Assembly (NCBI GenBank): GCA_031406155.1
Contig: JANOGW010000080.1
Span: forward strand, 55,999-119,998
Origin: JACMNW01 sp031406155
GTDB lineage: Bacteria > Pseudomonadota > Alphaproteobacteria > Rhodobacterales > Rhodobacteraceae
Length of the DNA stretch: 64,000 nt
Direction of reading: 5' to 3'
In this document: positions 16,887-23,906 of the stretch, one piece after another
How positions within the stretch are numbered: position 1 is the first letter of the stretch
Layout of the letters: every line of letters starts with the position of its first letter
Made by a program: the position numbers and the translations under genes
The notes under the pieces: generated by a model
Databases searched by the model: none
The model's input: only the letters and a program-made list of their open reading frames with translations
Told to the model about the DNA's origin: nothing

Positions 16887-17363
16887 TCATGCGAGATCGA
16901 AAAATGCAAACCCCGGGTCGCGGTAGGATTGCAATCGCTGGGCCGCGTGGCGCGCAAAGCCCTGCATCAGGGCACGGCGGCGCGCCGGGGCCAGCGGCGT
17001 GTTCGGCCCCATGCGGATGATCTCGGCATCATAGCTGTCTGCCAGGATCAGCCCGCTATCCGCCGGCAGCAGATCGGTCGGAAACTCCGCGTCCACAGCC
17101 CAGAAAAACCGATCGCACCATTCCAGATAGCCCTGCCATTTGTTGTCGGTCACATAGTCTGCGCGCCCCGATTTGCATTCCACCACCCAGATCTCGCCCT
17201 TCGGGCCAAGCGCCATCACATCCACCCGCAATCCGGTGGCCGGCACCAATTCTTCAACCGTCACAAAGCCATGCCCGCGCAAGTGCCGGCAAACGCCACG
17301 CGCCAGCCGCTGACCAAGGGTCAGGCCTGCCATGCCAAACGGATCAGCGCGCATGTCATCCAT
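16887..17363 (-). CDS. mmcB: MmcB-family DNA repair protein
   Basis: From ATG 17363 this is a 158-residue protein of the restriction-endonuclease-like fold. It has LRVDVMALGPKGEIWVVECKSGRADYVTDNKW, in which the D...E-x-K pattern (RVDVMAL...VVECKSG) is the PD-(D/E)xK core, then WCDRFFWAVDAEFPTDLLP and LILADSYDAEI. MmcB is a member of the LexA-controlled mismatch/translesion set in Caulobacter. No LexA box was recognised here. An ATG three codons on (17354) is an alternative start. Its upstream region overlaps the promoter of the divergent 6S-like RNA. Confidence 0.85.
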   Translation of the reverse strand: MDDMRADPFGMAGLTLGQRLARGVCRHLRGHGFVTVEELVPATGLRVDVMALGPKGEIWVVECKSGRADYVTDNKWQGYLEWCDRFFWAVDAEFPTDLLPADSGLILADSYDAEIIRMGPNTPLAPARRRALMQGFARHAAQRLQSYRDPGFAFFDLA

Positions 17364-17414
17364 CGCGCAAATATGAACCAAAGGTGAACATCGCGCAAGT
17401 CTTTCACTACCGCC

Positions 17415-17443
17415 TTGCGCGGGCCCCGCCTCCGCCCTATGTT
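17415..17443 (+). promoter_or_regulatory. Promoter of the 6S-like RNA
   Basis: TTGCGC (17415-17420), a 17-nt spacer and TATGTT (17438-17443) place the transcription start at 17448-17450, precisely at the first base pair of the RNA described next. Confidence 0.65.
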
Positions 17444-17447
17444 CCAT

Positions 17448-17620
17448 GGTGACGGTTACTGCTCTTCTCGTGATAGGCCCTTTTCCAGTGGCCGATAAGC
17501 ATCTCCGAGGGAGCTGGCTCTGCCTTGGTTCCGGCCTTGGTATCTGGCGACCAACCTGAACACTCAGGCTCTCGGGAAATTCACGTCTACACGGCCGCTG
17601 CGGTTCCCGTCACTTCACCA
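17448..17620 (+). ncRNA. ssrS: Probable 6S RNA
   Basis: A gene-free stretch of about 170 nt forms a long closed hairpin. GTGACGG (17449-17455) pairs with CCGTCAC (17607-17613), and after a 2x2 internal loop ACTGC (17458-17462) pairs with GCGGT (17600-17604). A large central bubble follows, then an apical stem begins with CCGAG (17505-17509) and CTCGG (17571-17575). This open-bubble architecture, the length and a strong promoter at the exact 5' end fit 6S RNA, which binds RNA polymerase holoenzyme in stationary phase. The sequence AGCATCTCCGAGGGAGCTGG resembles alphaproteobacterial 6S from memory. Another structured sRNA cannot be excluded without a covariance search. Confidence 0.6.
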
Positions 17621-17633
17621 CAGCCCCATCGCT

Positions 17634-17697
17634 GCCCCGGACCCGCGCCGGGGCCCGCAGTCTGGCGTGTTTGAGGCCCCGGATCACGTTCGGGGCT
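17634..17697. repeat. Two GC-rich palindromes downstream of nusB
   Basis: GCCCCGG/CCGGGGC (17634-17654) and GCCCCG/CGGGGC (17676-17697, within GGCCCCGGATCACGTTCGGGGC) are related to each other and resemble the CCCCGGA-type palindromes scattered in alphaproteobacterial intergenic DNA. They lie between the 6S-like RNA and the nusB stop and could end transcription from either side, although no T-run is present. Confidence 0.5.
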
Positions 17698-17705
17698 GCG
17701 GTGGT

Positions 17706-18179
17706 TCAGAACGCTTCGGGCTTGGCCTCATGCGCCATGTGATCCAATACCGCATTGACGAATTTCGCCTCCTTCCCCTCGGGGAAGAACGCTTTTGCCA
17801 CGTCGACATATTCGGTAATCACCACCTTCGGCGGCGTCGGCATGTCCACCATCTCGCCACCCGCCGCGCGAAACAAAGCGCGCAGCACCGGATCAATGCG
17901 GTCGATCGGCCATTTCGCCACCAATGCCCGGTCGGTCAACTGATCAATCTTGGCCTGCCAGTTGACGGCATGGCCAACCACGGCGCGGAAATGGCTGACG
18001 TCGCCTTCCGCCATTTCATCTCCATCATAAACCGCCCCGAACCGGTGCGTTTCAAACTCGCGCACCACGTCTTCCACGGTTTGCCCGCTCGATTCCATCT
18101 GAAACAAGGCTTGCACCGCATAAAGCCGCGAGGCCGATTTCATCTGCTTTTTCAGGTCTTGCTTACTTGGCCCGGTCAT
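17706..18179 (-). CDS. nusB: Transcription antitermination factor NusB
   Basis: NusB is a small all-helical RNA-binding protein that with NusE assembles rRNA antitermination complexes. From ATG 18179 it has 157 residues: KSASRLYAVQALFQME at the start, DRALVAKWPIDRIDPVLRALFRAAGGEM, then VVITEYVDVAKAFFPEGKEAKFVNAVLDHMA, the conserved C-terminal helices. The long frame starting at 18344 is not used, because the ATG at 18179 overlaps the ribH stop (ATGA). The ribH-nusB pairing is very widely conserved. Confidence 0.96.
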   Translation of the reverse strand: MTGPSKQDLKKQMKSASRLYAVQALFQMESSGQTVEDVVREFETHRFGAVYDGDEMAEGDVSHFRAVVGHAVNWQAKIDQLTDRALVAKWPIDRIDPVLRALFRAAGGEMVDMPTPPKVVITEYVDVAKAFFPEGKEAKFVNAVLDHMAHEAKPEAF

Positions 18180-18676
18180 GCGCGAAATCCGATGCCCGTG
18201 GTCTTGCCCGCCCAGCGCCGCGACAAGGCCACCAGATGCAACGCCGCAGCCGCAGCGCCGCCGCCCTTGTTCTGCCCCGCCGCTTCGGCCCGCACCGCCG
18301 CTTGACCCATGTTTTCGACCGTCAGGATACCGTTGCCAATGCACGCCCCTTGCAACCCCAGCAACGACAAAGCGCGCGAGCTGTCATTGCACACGGTATC
18401 ATAATGCGTCGTCTCGCCCCGGATGATGCAGCCCAGCGCCACATAGCCATCAAATTCCGCCAGCCGTTCCGCCATCGCAATCGCTATCGGCACTTCCAGC
18501 GCACCCGGCACTTCCACCACTTCGACCTCTGCCCCGCAAGACGCAGCGACCGTTTTTGCCCCGGCAATCAACTGGTCAGCAATATCGCGGTAATAGGGGG
18601 CAACCACGATCAACAGCTTCACCGGCTTGTCAAACTTCGGCAGCGGCAGCGTGTAATGATTCTCATTGGCGGCCAT
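18176..18676 (-). CDS. ribH: 6,7-dimethyl-8-ribityllumazine synthase
   Basis: RibH condenses the pyrimidine amine with dihydroxybutanone phosphate in the penultimate step of riboflavin synthesis. The 166-residue product shows VVAPYYRDIADQLIAGA, VEVVEVPGALEVPIAIA, GYVALGCIIRGETTHYDTVCNDSSRAL (active-site loop) and GNGILTVENMGQA. Its start is 3 nt behind the ribB stop codon, and its stop overlaps nusB. Confidence 0.97.
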   Translation of the reverse strand: MAANENHYTLPLPKFDKPVKLLIVVAPYYRDIADQLIAGAKTVAASCGAEVEVVEVPGALEVPIAIAMAERLAEFDGYVALGCIIRGETTHYDTVCNDSSRALSLLGLQGACIGNGILTVENMGQAAVRAEAAGQNKGGGAAAAALHLVALSRRWAGKTTGIGFRA

Positions 18677-18679
18677 GGC

Positions 18680-19783
18680 TTATCCTTCCGTGATCGCGCG
18701 GGTGCCGGTGATGGTCAGGCCATACGCCTCCAGTCCCACAACTTTGGGAGCCTTCGAATTGGTGACAAGGGTGATCTCGCTCAGGCCAAGGGACGACAGG
18801 ATTTGCGCGCCAACCCCGTACTGTCGCAGGGTCTGCGGTGACGCCTCGCCCTCCATCACCAGTTTCATCGCAGTATCGCGCAGCAACACCACGACGCCGC
18901 GCCCTTCGGCGGCGATCAATCGCATGGCATTGGCCAACTCGCCGGCATGATGCGGCCCGATGCCCAGCACATCTTCCATCGGGTTCATCGCGTGCATCCG
19001 CACCAGTACTGGGGCAGGCGAGGTCAGATCACCCTTCAACAGTACAACATGTTCGGCACCCTGCACGTCGTCCGTAAACACCCGCATCAGCCAATCGCCG
19101 CCGTAAGCGGACGTCACCGGCTTTACCATCGTTTCGCCAACCATGTTGTCGTGCCGGCGGCGATAGGAAATCAGGTCCGAGATTGTGCCGATCTTCAGAT
19201 TGTGCTTTTGCGCAAAAGCCACCAGATCGGGCAACCGCGCCATGGTGCCGTCTTCATTCATGATCTCGCAGATCACGCCCGACGGGTTCAACCCCGCCAG
19301 TCGGCTGACATCCACGGCAGCCTCGGTATGCCCCGCCCGCACCAGAACGCCGCCGTCGCGTGCGCGTAGCGGGAACACATGGCCCGGCGTTGCGATATCC
19401 GCACCTGATCGCATCGGATCGATCGCCACCGCCACCGTCAACGCCCTGTCTGCGGCCGAGATGCCAGTTGAAACCCCCTCGCGCGCCTCGATCGATACGG
19501 TAAAGGCCGTCTCGTGACGGCTGGAGTTCTTCGAGGCCATCAACGGCAGGCCCAACTGATCGATCCGCTCGCCGGTCAACGTCAGGCAGATCAAACCGCG
19601 CCCGTGCATTGCCATGAAATTTACCGCTTCCGGCGTGCACATCTGTGCCGGGATCACCAGATCGCCTTCGTTCTCGCGATCCTCATGGTCCACCAGAATG
19701 AACATGCGCCCATTGCGCGCGTCATCGATGATCTCTTCTATGGTCGAGATTGCATCGGAATATTCGGTTTTATGATCGCTCAT
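18680..19783 (-). CDS. ribB: 3,4-dihydroxy-2-butanone 4-phosphate synthase with a degenerate RibA-like domain
   Basis: Residues 1 to about 205 are RibB: FILVDHEDRENEGDLVIPA, MHGRGLICLTLT, TPGHVFPLRARDGGVL and the substrate residues GHTEAAVDVSRLAGL are all intact. The C-terminal 160 residues align in length and position with GTP cyclohydrolase II. However, the zinc-binding cysteine motif (usually C-x10-C-x-C in GDVFGSLRCDCG) is replaced by MHAMNPMEDVLGIGPHHAGEL, with no cysteine. GTP cyclohydrolase II activity from this domain is therefore unlikely, and a separate RibA is expected elsewhere in the genome. The gene sits upstream of ribH. Confidence 0.93.
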   Translation of the reverse strand: MSDHKTEYSDAISTIEEIIDDARNGRMFILVDHEDRENEGDLVIPAQMCTPEAVNFMAMHGRGLICLTLTGERIDQLGLPLMASKNSSRHETAFTVSIEAREGVSTGISAADRALTVAVAIDPMRSGADIATPGHVFPLRARDGGVLVRAGHTEAAVDVSRLAGLNPSGVICEIMNEDGTMARLPDLVAFAQKHNLKIGTISDLISYRRRHDNMVGETMVKPVTSAYGGDWLMRVFTDDVQGAEHVVLLKGDLTSPAPVLVRMHAMNPMEDVLGIGPHHAGELANAMRLIAAEGRGVVVLLRDTAMKLVMEGEASPQTLRQYGVGAQILSSLGLSEITLVTNSKAPKVVGLEAYGLTITGTRAITEG

Positions 19784-19855
19784 CTGTCAGGCTCCGCAGG
19801 CTGTCGCCATGCCCTTACTCCGAAGCAACTCCAAACGCCAGAGGCCGGGCGCAGC

Positions 19856-19899
19856 CGGAATTTTCACAAAATTCCGTGCAAAATCCTTCGAAGGATTTT
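19856..19899. repeat. Tandem AT-rich hairpins between ribB and the unknown rib-operon gene
   Basis: CGGAATTTT pairs with AAAATTCCG around CAC (19856-19876), followed at once by the perfect palindrome AAAATCCTTCGAAGGATTTT (19880-19899). They lie just after the minus-strand gene ending at 19910 and before ribB. They may act as RNA-processing or attenuation signals. No T-tract typical of a terminator follows. Confidence 0.6.
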
Positions 19900-19909
19900 C
19901 TTCACCGCC

Positions 19910-20488
19910 TCAGCCCGGACCAACCGCGAAATACTTGGCCGCGGCCACATACCCCGCCAGCCGCCCCGCAGCACACCAGTCCTGTTCCAGCGTCAGATCC
20001 CCGACCAACAAGACCCGGTCCCCCGGCAAGCCCGCTTTCGCCGCTTGGATCATGGCTTTCGCTTCAGCGAAACTTGCAAGCGCTCCCGGTGCAACACGCG
20101 CCGCCTCGATCAACCCTTGCGCCGCCTGCAACACCACGTCCGGCTGCAACGGTGCAGACACCGCTGCCAAACGCCCGCAATTCACCAAAGCCAGCAACTT
20201 ATTCGCCCGGTCCTGCGGCAACGCTGGCGTCATCCCCAATAGCCGCAACGCATTCGACGAAAACAGAAATGCCACCACATCATGCCCCGACGCCGCCCGC
20301 ACAGATGCGTAGGTCTTATACTCCAGCCCCAATTCGCGCGCCCGCCTGATCCGCCCGCGCAGCACCTCGATCGGCAGATGCGGCAGCAACGCCTCGCGCG
20401 CATGCGACCAGCAATGCTTGCGCCAACTGACGCCCGCCTCCATCGTCGGCCCAAGATTGTGCCCCGGCCCGGCCAGAGGCGATGCCAT
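19910..20488 (-). CDS. Conserved protein of unknown function in the rib operon
   Basis: A 192-residue soluble protein from ATG 20488, which overlaps the ribE stop by one base (TGATG). It starts MASPLAGPGHNLGPTMEAG, contains WRKHCWSHAREALLPHLPIEVLRGRIRRARELGLEYKTYASVR in a basic helical region (seen as WRKHCWSHAREALLPHL then VLRGRIRRARELGLEYKTYAS), then GHDVVAFLFSSNALRLLG and an Ala-rich C-terminal half. No signal peptide or catalytic motif was recognised. The tight coupling between ribE and ribB suggests a link with flavin metabolism, but this is inference only. Confidence 0.8.
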   Translation of the reverse strand: MASPLAGPGHNLGPTMEAGVSWRKHCWSHAREALLPHLPIEVLRGRIRRARELGLEYKTYASVRAASGHDVVAFLFSSNALRLLGMTPALPQDRANKLLALVNCGRLAAVSAPLQPDVVLQAAQGLIEAARVAPGALASFAEAKAMIQAAKAGLPGDRVLLVGDLTLEQDWCAAGRLAGYVAAAKYFAVGPG

Positions 20489-21093
20489 CAGTCCCACTCC
20501 CGCAGCCGCGCGACATACCGCGCCATCGTGTCAATCTCCAGGTTCACCCGATCCCCCAAAGCCACCTCGCCCCAGGTTGTCGCAGCCTGCGTATGCGGGA
20601 TGAAATTGATGCCAAACTCGCAACCCTTGACCGCGTTCACCGTCAGCGAGGTACCGTTCAGCGCGACCGATCCCTTGGGGGCTATGAATTTCGCCAAAGC
20701 TTCGGGCGCGCGGAACGTCACCCGCAGACTGTCGCCCTCGGGCTGCAATCCCACCACTTCGGCCACATCATCGACATGGCCCGACACGATATGCCCGCCC
20801 AACTCATCGCCCACTTTCAACGCCCGTTCAAGATTGACCCGGTGCCCGACATGCCAGCCGCCGTGGCCGATATTGGTCGCCCCCACCGTTTCGGCCGAAA
20901 TCTGCACGTCGAACCAGCCCTGCCCGGCCGTACTGCCCAGTGCCACCACCGTCAGGCAGACGCCATCACAGGCAATTGAGGCCCCGATATCGACACCCGC
21001 CACATCATAGCCGGTGCCGATGCGTGCGCGCAGGTCGCCGTGCTGCTCCAGCGCCAGTACCCGGCCGATATCAGTGACAATTCCAGTGAACAC
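20488..21093 (-). CDS. ribE: Riboflavin synthase
   Basis: Riboflavin synthase dismutates two lumazine molecules into riboflavin. The 201-residue product has the duplicated lumazine-binding barrel: FTGIVTDIGRVLALEQHGD and IGASIACDGVCLTVVALG in the first half, GGHIVSGHVDDVAEVVGLQ and GSVALNGTSLTVNAV in the second. The start is a GTG at 21093 with GAGG upstream. It is the first gene of the minus-strand rib operon. No FMN riboswitch was recognised in the 187 nt up to the divergent kpsS start. Confidence 0.95.
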   Translation of the reverse strand: MFTGIVTDIGRVLALEQHGDLRARIGTGYDVAGVDIGASIACDGVCLTVVALGSTAGQGWFDVQISAETVGATNIGHGGWHVGHRVNLERALKVGDELGGHIVSGHVDDVAEVVGLQPEGDSLRVTFRAPEALAKFIAPKGSVALNGTSLTVNAVKGCEFGINFIPHTQAATTWGEVALGDRVNLEIDTMARYVARLREWD

Positions 21094-21280
21094 AGCATGC
21101 CTCTTTGCAAGTCAGATGCGTTTTGGTAGCCCCCAACTCAGCCCAGTGCAAGGGTATCTGCCTGTGACGCGACTGCACGGATGCGCCGAAATCCCTGCAC
21201 TTTACCGCACAAAGCCTTGATTGCCGCGCGACAATCACCTCACCTTTCGGCACCCGCCCGTCCCCGTTGAAAGCCACGCC

Positions 21281-22582
21281 ATGCCACTCCCCGGCCACCA
21301 TCGCAGCTTTCTGTTCCTGCAAGGCCCGCATGGCCCGTTTTTCGGTCAGTTGGCCCGCATGTTGCAGCGCACCGGGGCCGGGGTCTGGCGCGCAGGCTTC
21401 ACCCTTGGGGATCAGGTGCTTTGGCCGCTCAAGGACCGATACACCGCATTTCACGGCACGATAGACGCGTGGCCCGCCGCCCTGACCGATCTGATCGCCG
21501 CACATGGTGTCACCGATCTGGTGCTTTACGGCGACACACGGCCCATTCACGCTCAGGCGATCACGGTTGCCAACACCCTCGGGATCACCGTGCATGTGTT
21601 CGAGGAGGGCTACCTGCGCCCGCATTGGGTGACCTATGAACGGGGCGGGTCCAACGGGCATTCGCGGTTGATGGACACGTCTGTGGCGACGATGCGCAAT
21701 GATCTGGCAATGACGGATGTCAATCTGGTTGGCGCGCCCGCGCATTGGGGTGACATGCGCCTGCACATGCTGTGGGGTGCCATCTACCACGCGCTTGTCA
21801 TGGCCGGGCGGCGGCACTACACGGCCTTTCGCCCCCATCGCAGCCTGACGGCGTCGCAGGAATTCTGGCTTTATGCCAAACGCTATGCGCTGCTTCCATT
21901 GCATGGGCTTGAACGGATGGCTGCAAGCTTTCGTATCCGCTATGGCGGTTTTCCCTATCATCTTGCACTGTTGCAACTGGAACATGACGCGAGCTTCCGC
22001 GCGCACAGCCCGTTTGCCGGCATGGCTGACTTCATCGCCGTCGTGATGGCGGGCTTTGCCAAAGGCGCGCCGGCGCATCATCACCTCGTGTTCAAGGCGC
22101 ATCCGTTGGAAGACGGTCGGATCAATCTTGCCCGCATCATCCGCAACCTGGCCCGCGACGCCGGATTGTCGGCCCGCGTCCACTTCGTGCGCGGCGGCAA
22201 GCTTGCACGGCTGCTGGACCATGCAACCTCTGCGGTGACCGTCAATTCGACCTCGGGTCAACAGGCGCTGTGGCGGGGCCTGCCGCTGAAGACCTTCGGC
22301 ACGTCGGTCTATTCCAAGCCGGAGTTAGTCTCATCCCAAGCGATAGATCGCTTCTTTGCAGCACCCGAAAGGCCCGACAGCCGCGCGTATCGCGATTTTC
22401 GGCATTACCTGCTCAAAACCAGCCAGTTGGCGGGCGGCTACTACTCATCGCGGGGCAGGCGCGTTTTGCTACGAGGGGTGGTAGACATGATGCTTAACCC
22501 CGCCGATCCCTATGATGCGCTGCTTGTGCAAGGCGCGGCACCAAAGCAACAGTTTCAGCTTGTCGTGGGTGGTGCGTCCTGA
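21281..22582 (+). CDS. kpsS: Capsule polysaccharide export protein KpsS (beta-Kdo transferase)
   Basis: KpsS starts the poly-Kdo linker on the phospholipid anchor of group 2-type capsules. The 433-residue product begins SFLFLQGPHGPFFGQLARML, has VLYGDTRPIHAQAITVANTLG and VFEEGYLRPHWVTYERGGSNG, and in the C-terminal half LVFKAHPLEDGRINLARII and SAVTVNSTSGQQALWRGLP, the family's nucleotide-sugar site. ATG 21281 follows GAAAG and is preferred to the unconserved extension from 21221. It is followed by an export lipoprotein gene and kpsC, forming a small capsule operon. Confidence 0.9.
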   Translation: MPLPGHHRSFLFLQGPHGPFFGQLARMLQRTGAGVWRAGFTLGDQVLWPLKDRYTAFHGTIDAWPAALTDLIAAHGVTDLVLYGDTRPIHAQAITVANTLGITVHVFEEGYLRPHWVTYERGGSNGHSRLMDTSVATMRNDLAMTDVNLVGAPAHWGDMRLHMLWGAIYHALVMAGRRHYTAFRPHRSLTASQEFWLYAKRYALLPLHGLERMAASFRIRYGGFPYHLALLQLEHDASFRAHSPFAGMADFIAVVMAGFAKGAPAHHHLVFKAHPLEDGRINLARIIRNLARDAGLSARVHFVRGGKLARLLDHATSAVTVNSTSGQQALWRGLPLKTFGTSVYSKPELVSSQAIDRFFAAPERPDSRAYRDFRHYLLKTSQLAGGYYSSRGRRVLLRGVVDMMLNPADPYDALLVQGAAPKQQFQLVVGGAS

Positions 22583-22655
22583 ACGCTCGCCTTTTGCGCG
22601 ATCCGTCGATATCTTTGCAAAAAACCGAGGCAAGCCAAGTTAAGGAGCCCGAGCA

Positions 22656-23795
22656 TTGAGATCGAGAATATCAGGGGGAGCAAAAGCTCTGACCCTTGCA
22701 GTGCTTGTGGTTGCGGTTGGGTCGTGCGGCTTGCCGCGTTCAGGCCCCAACAAACGCGAGATTTATTCAGGATCTGTGCTCAAGCAGGGCGACTCATTCG
22801 TGGTCGAGGTCAATCCACGGGTCTCGCAGATCACTGCCGTTTCACCATCCTTTGGCTTTGACAGCGCGTTTCGGAACGCGGGTCTGGTCGGTTCCGACAC
22901 CATTTCACCGGGCGATACACTGGCATTGACGGTATTTGAAAACGTGAAAGATGACCCGCTTCTGGGCGTTCCGGGGCAGCGCGTGACGCCGCTTAGTGAA
23001 ACGCAAGTGGATGGGCAGGGCTTCATCTTTGTGCCGTATGCCGGCAAGATCCGCGCCGCGGGCCAGACGCCGGACGGCCTGCGCCAGGCGATTACGCGCA
23101 AACTGGAACCGCAGACGCCGGATCCGCAGGTGACCGTACAGCGCCTTGCAGGCGACGGCTCGTCGGTTTCGCTGGCCGGGTCCATCAACGCGCCCGGCGT
23201 CTACCCGATCGAACTGCCCACGCGCACGCTGGCAACCATGCTGTCCAAAGCAGGCGGCATTTCCATTGATCCCGCCATCGCCCTTGTACGGGTGACGCGC
23301 GGCGGCCACACCGGCAAGGTCTGGTTGCAGGATCTTTACGAAAATCCCGGCCTCGACATCGCGCTGCGATCCAGTGACCAGATCGTGGTGGAACGCGACA
23401 CGCGGGCATTCACCGCTTTGGGGGCAACTGGAACACAAAGCCGTATCCAGTTCGAAACCAAGACCCTGACGGCGATCGAGGCGTTGGCCACGGTTGGCGG
23501 CCTTGCGACCGCATCGGCCGATCCGACCGGCGTGTTCGTCTTGCGCAATGAACCGGCAGAGGTTGCAAATGCTGTGCTCGGCCGCACGGATCTGGTTGGC
23601 GATCAGCGCCTGACCTATGTGCTGGATCTGACCCAGCCGACCGGCTTGTTTGAGGCGCGTGATTTCCTGATCCGCGATGGCGACACGGTGTATGTCACCG
23701 AAGCGCCATATGTTCAGTGGCAGAAAAGCCTGTCCGCAGTCACCGGTACCGCCGGCGTGGCCAACCAGATCGGCAATGTGGCCGGCGGCACCTAG
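22656..23795 (+). CDS. Polysaccharide export outer-membrane lipoprotein (Wza/KpsD-type)
   Basis: A 379-residue secreted lipoprotein: signal peptide with TLAVLVVAVGSCG (Cys near residue 28), a polysaccharide export domain (SPGDTLALTVFENVKDDPLLG, VDGQGFIFVPYAGKIRAAGQT) and two SLBB-type beta-grasp domains (VSLAGSINAPGVYPIELPTRTL and a second around ALATVGGLATASADPTGVF). Start is TTG 22656 with an excellent AAGGAG 8 nt upstream; no ATG fits. It probably forms the outer-membrane channel for the polymer handled by KpsS and KpsC. Confidence 0.88.
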   Translation: MRSRISGGAKALTLAVLVVAVGSCGLPRSGPNKREIYSGSVLKQGDSFVVEVNPRVSQITAVSPSFGFDSAFRNAGLVGSDTISPGDTLALTVFENVKDDPLLGVPGQRVTPLSETQVDGQGFIFVPYAGKIRAAGQTPDGLRQAITRKLEPQTPDPQVTVQRLAGDGSSVSLAGSINAPGVYPIELPTRTLATMLSKAGGISIDPAIALVRVTRGGHTGKVWLQDLYENPGLDIALRSSDQIVVERDTRAFTALGATGTQSRIQFETKTLTAIEALATVGGLATASADPTGVFVLRNEPAEVANAVLGRTDLVGDQRLTYVLDLTQPTGLFEARDFLIRDGDTVYVTEAPYVQWQKSLSAVTGTAGVANQIGNVAGGT

Positions 23796-23906
23796 GGCGT
23801 GATGAGGAAAGGTGGAAGCTGGCTGTCCTCACCGATCGCGCGATCCCTATAAAGGCCAAAGCAGGATGATGCGTCCGTCAAACATCGCCCCGCTCTAGAG
23901 GCAGAA

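Noticed and set aside
21094..21280. FMN riboswitch upstream of ribE
   Set aside because: The leader is short and none of the conserved RFN-element blocks could be found on the minus strand.
21071..22261. A 396-residue minus-strand frame opposite kpsS
   Set aside because: It is antisense to a conserved capsule gene, also overlaps the start of ribE, and its sequence has no recognisable protein features.
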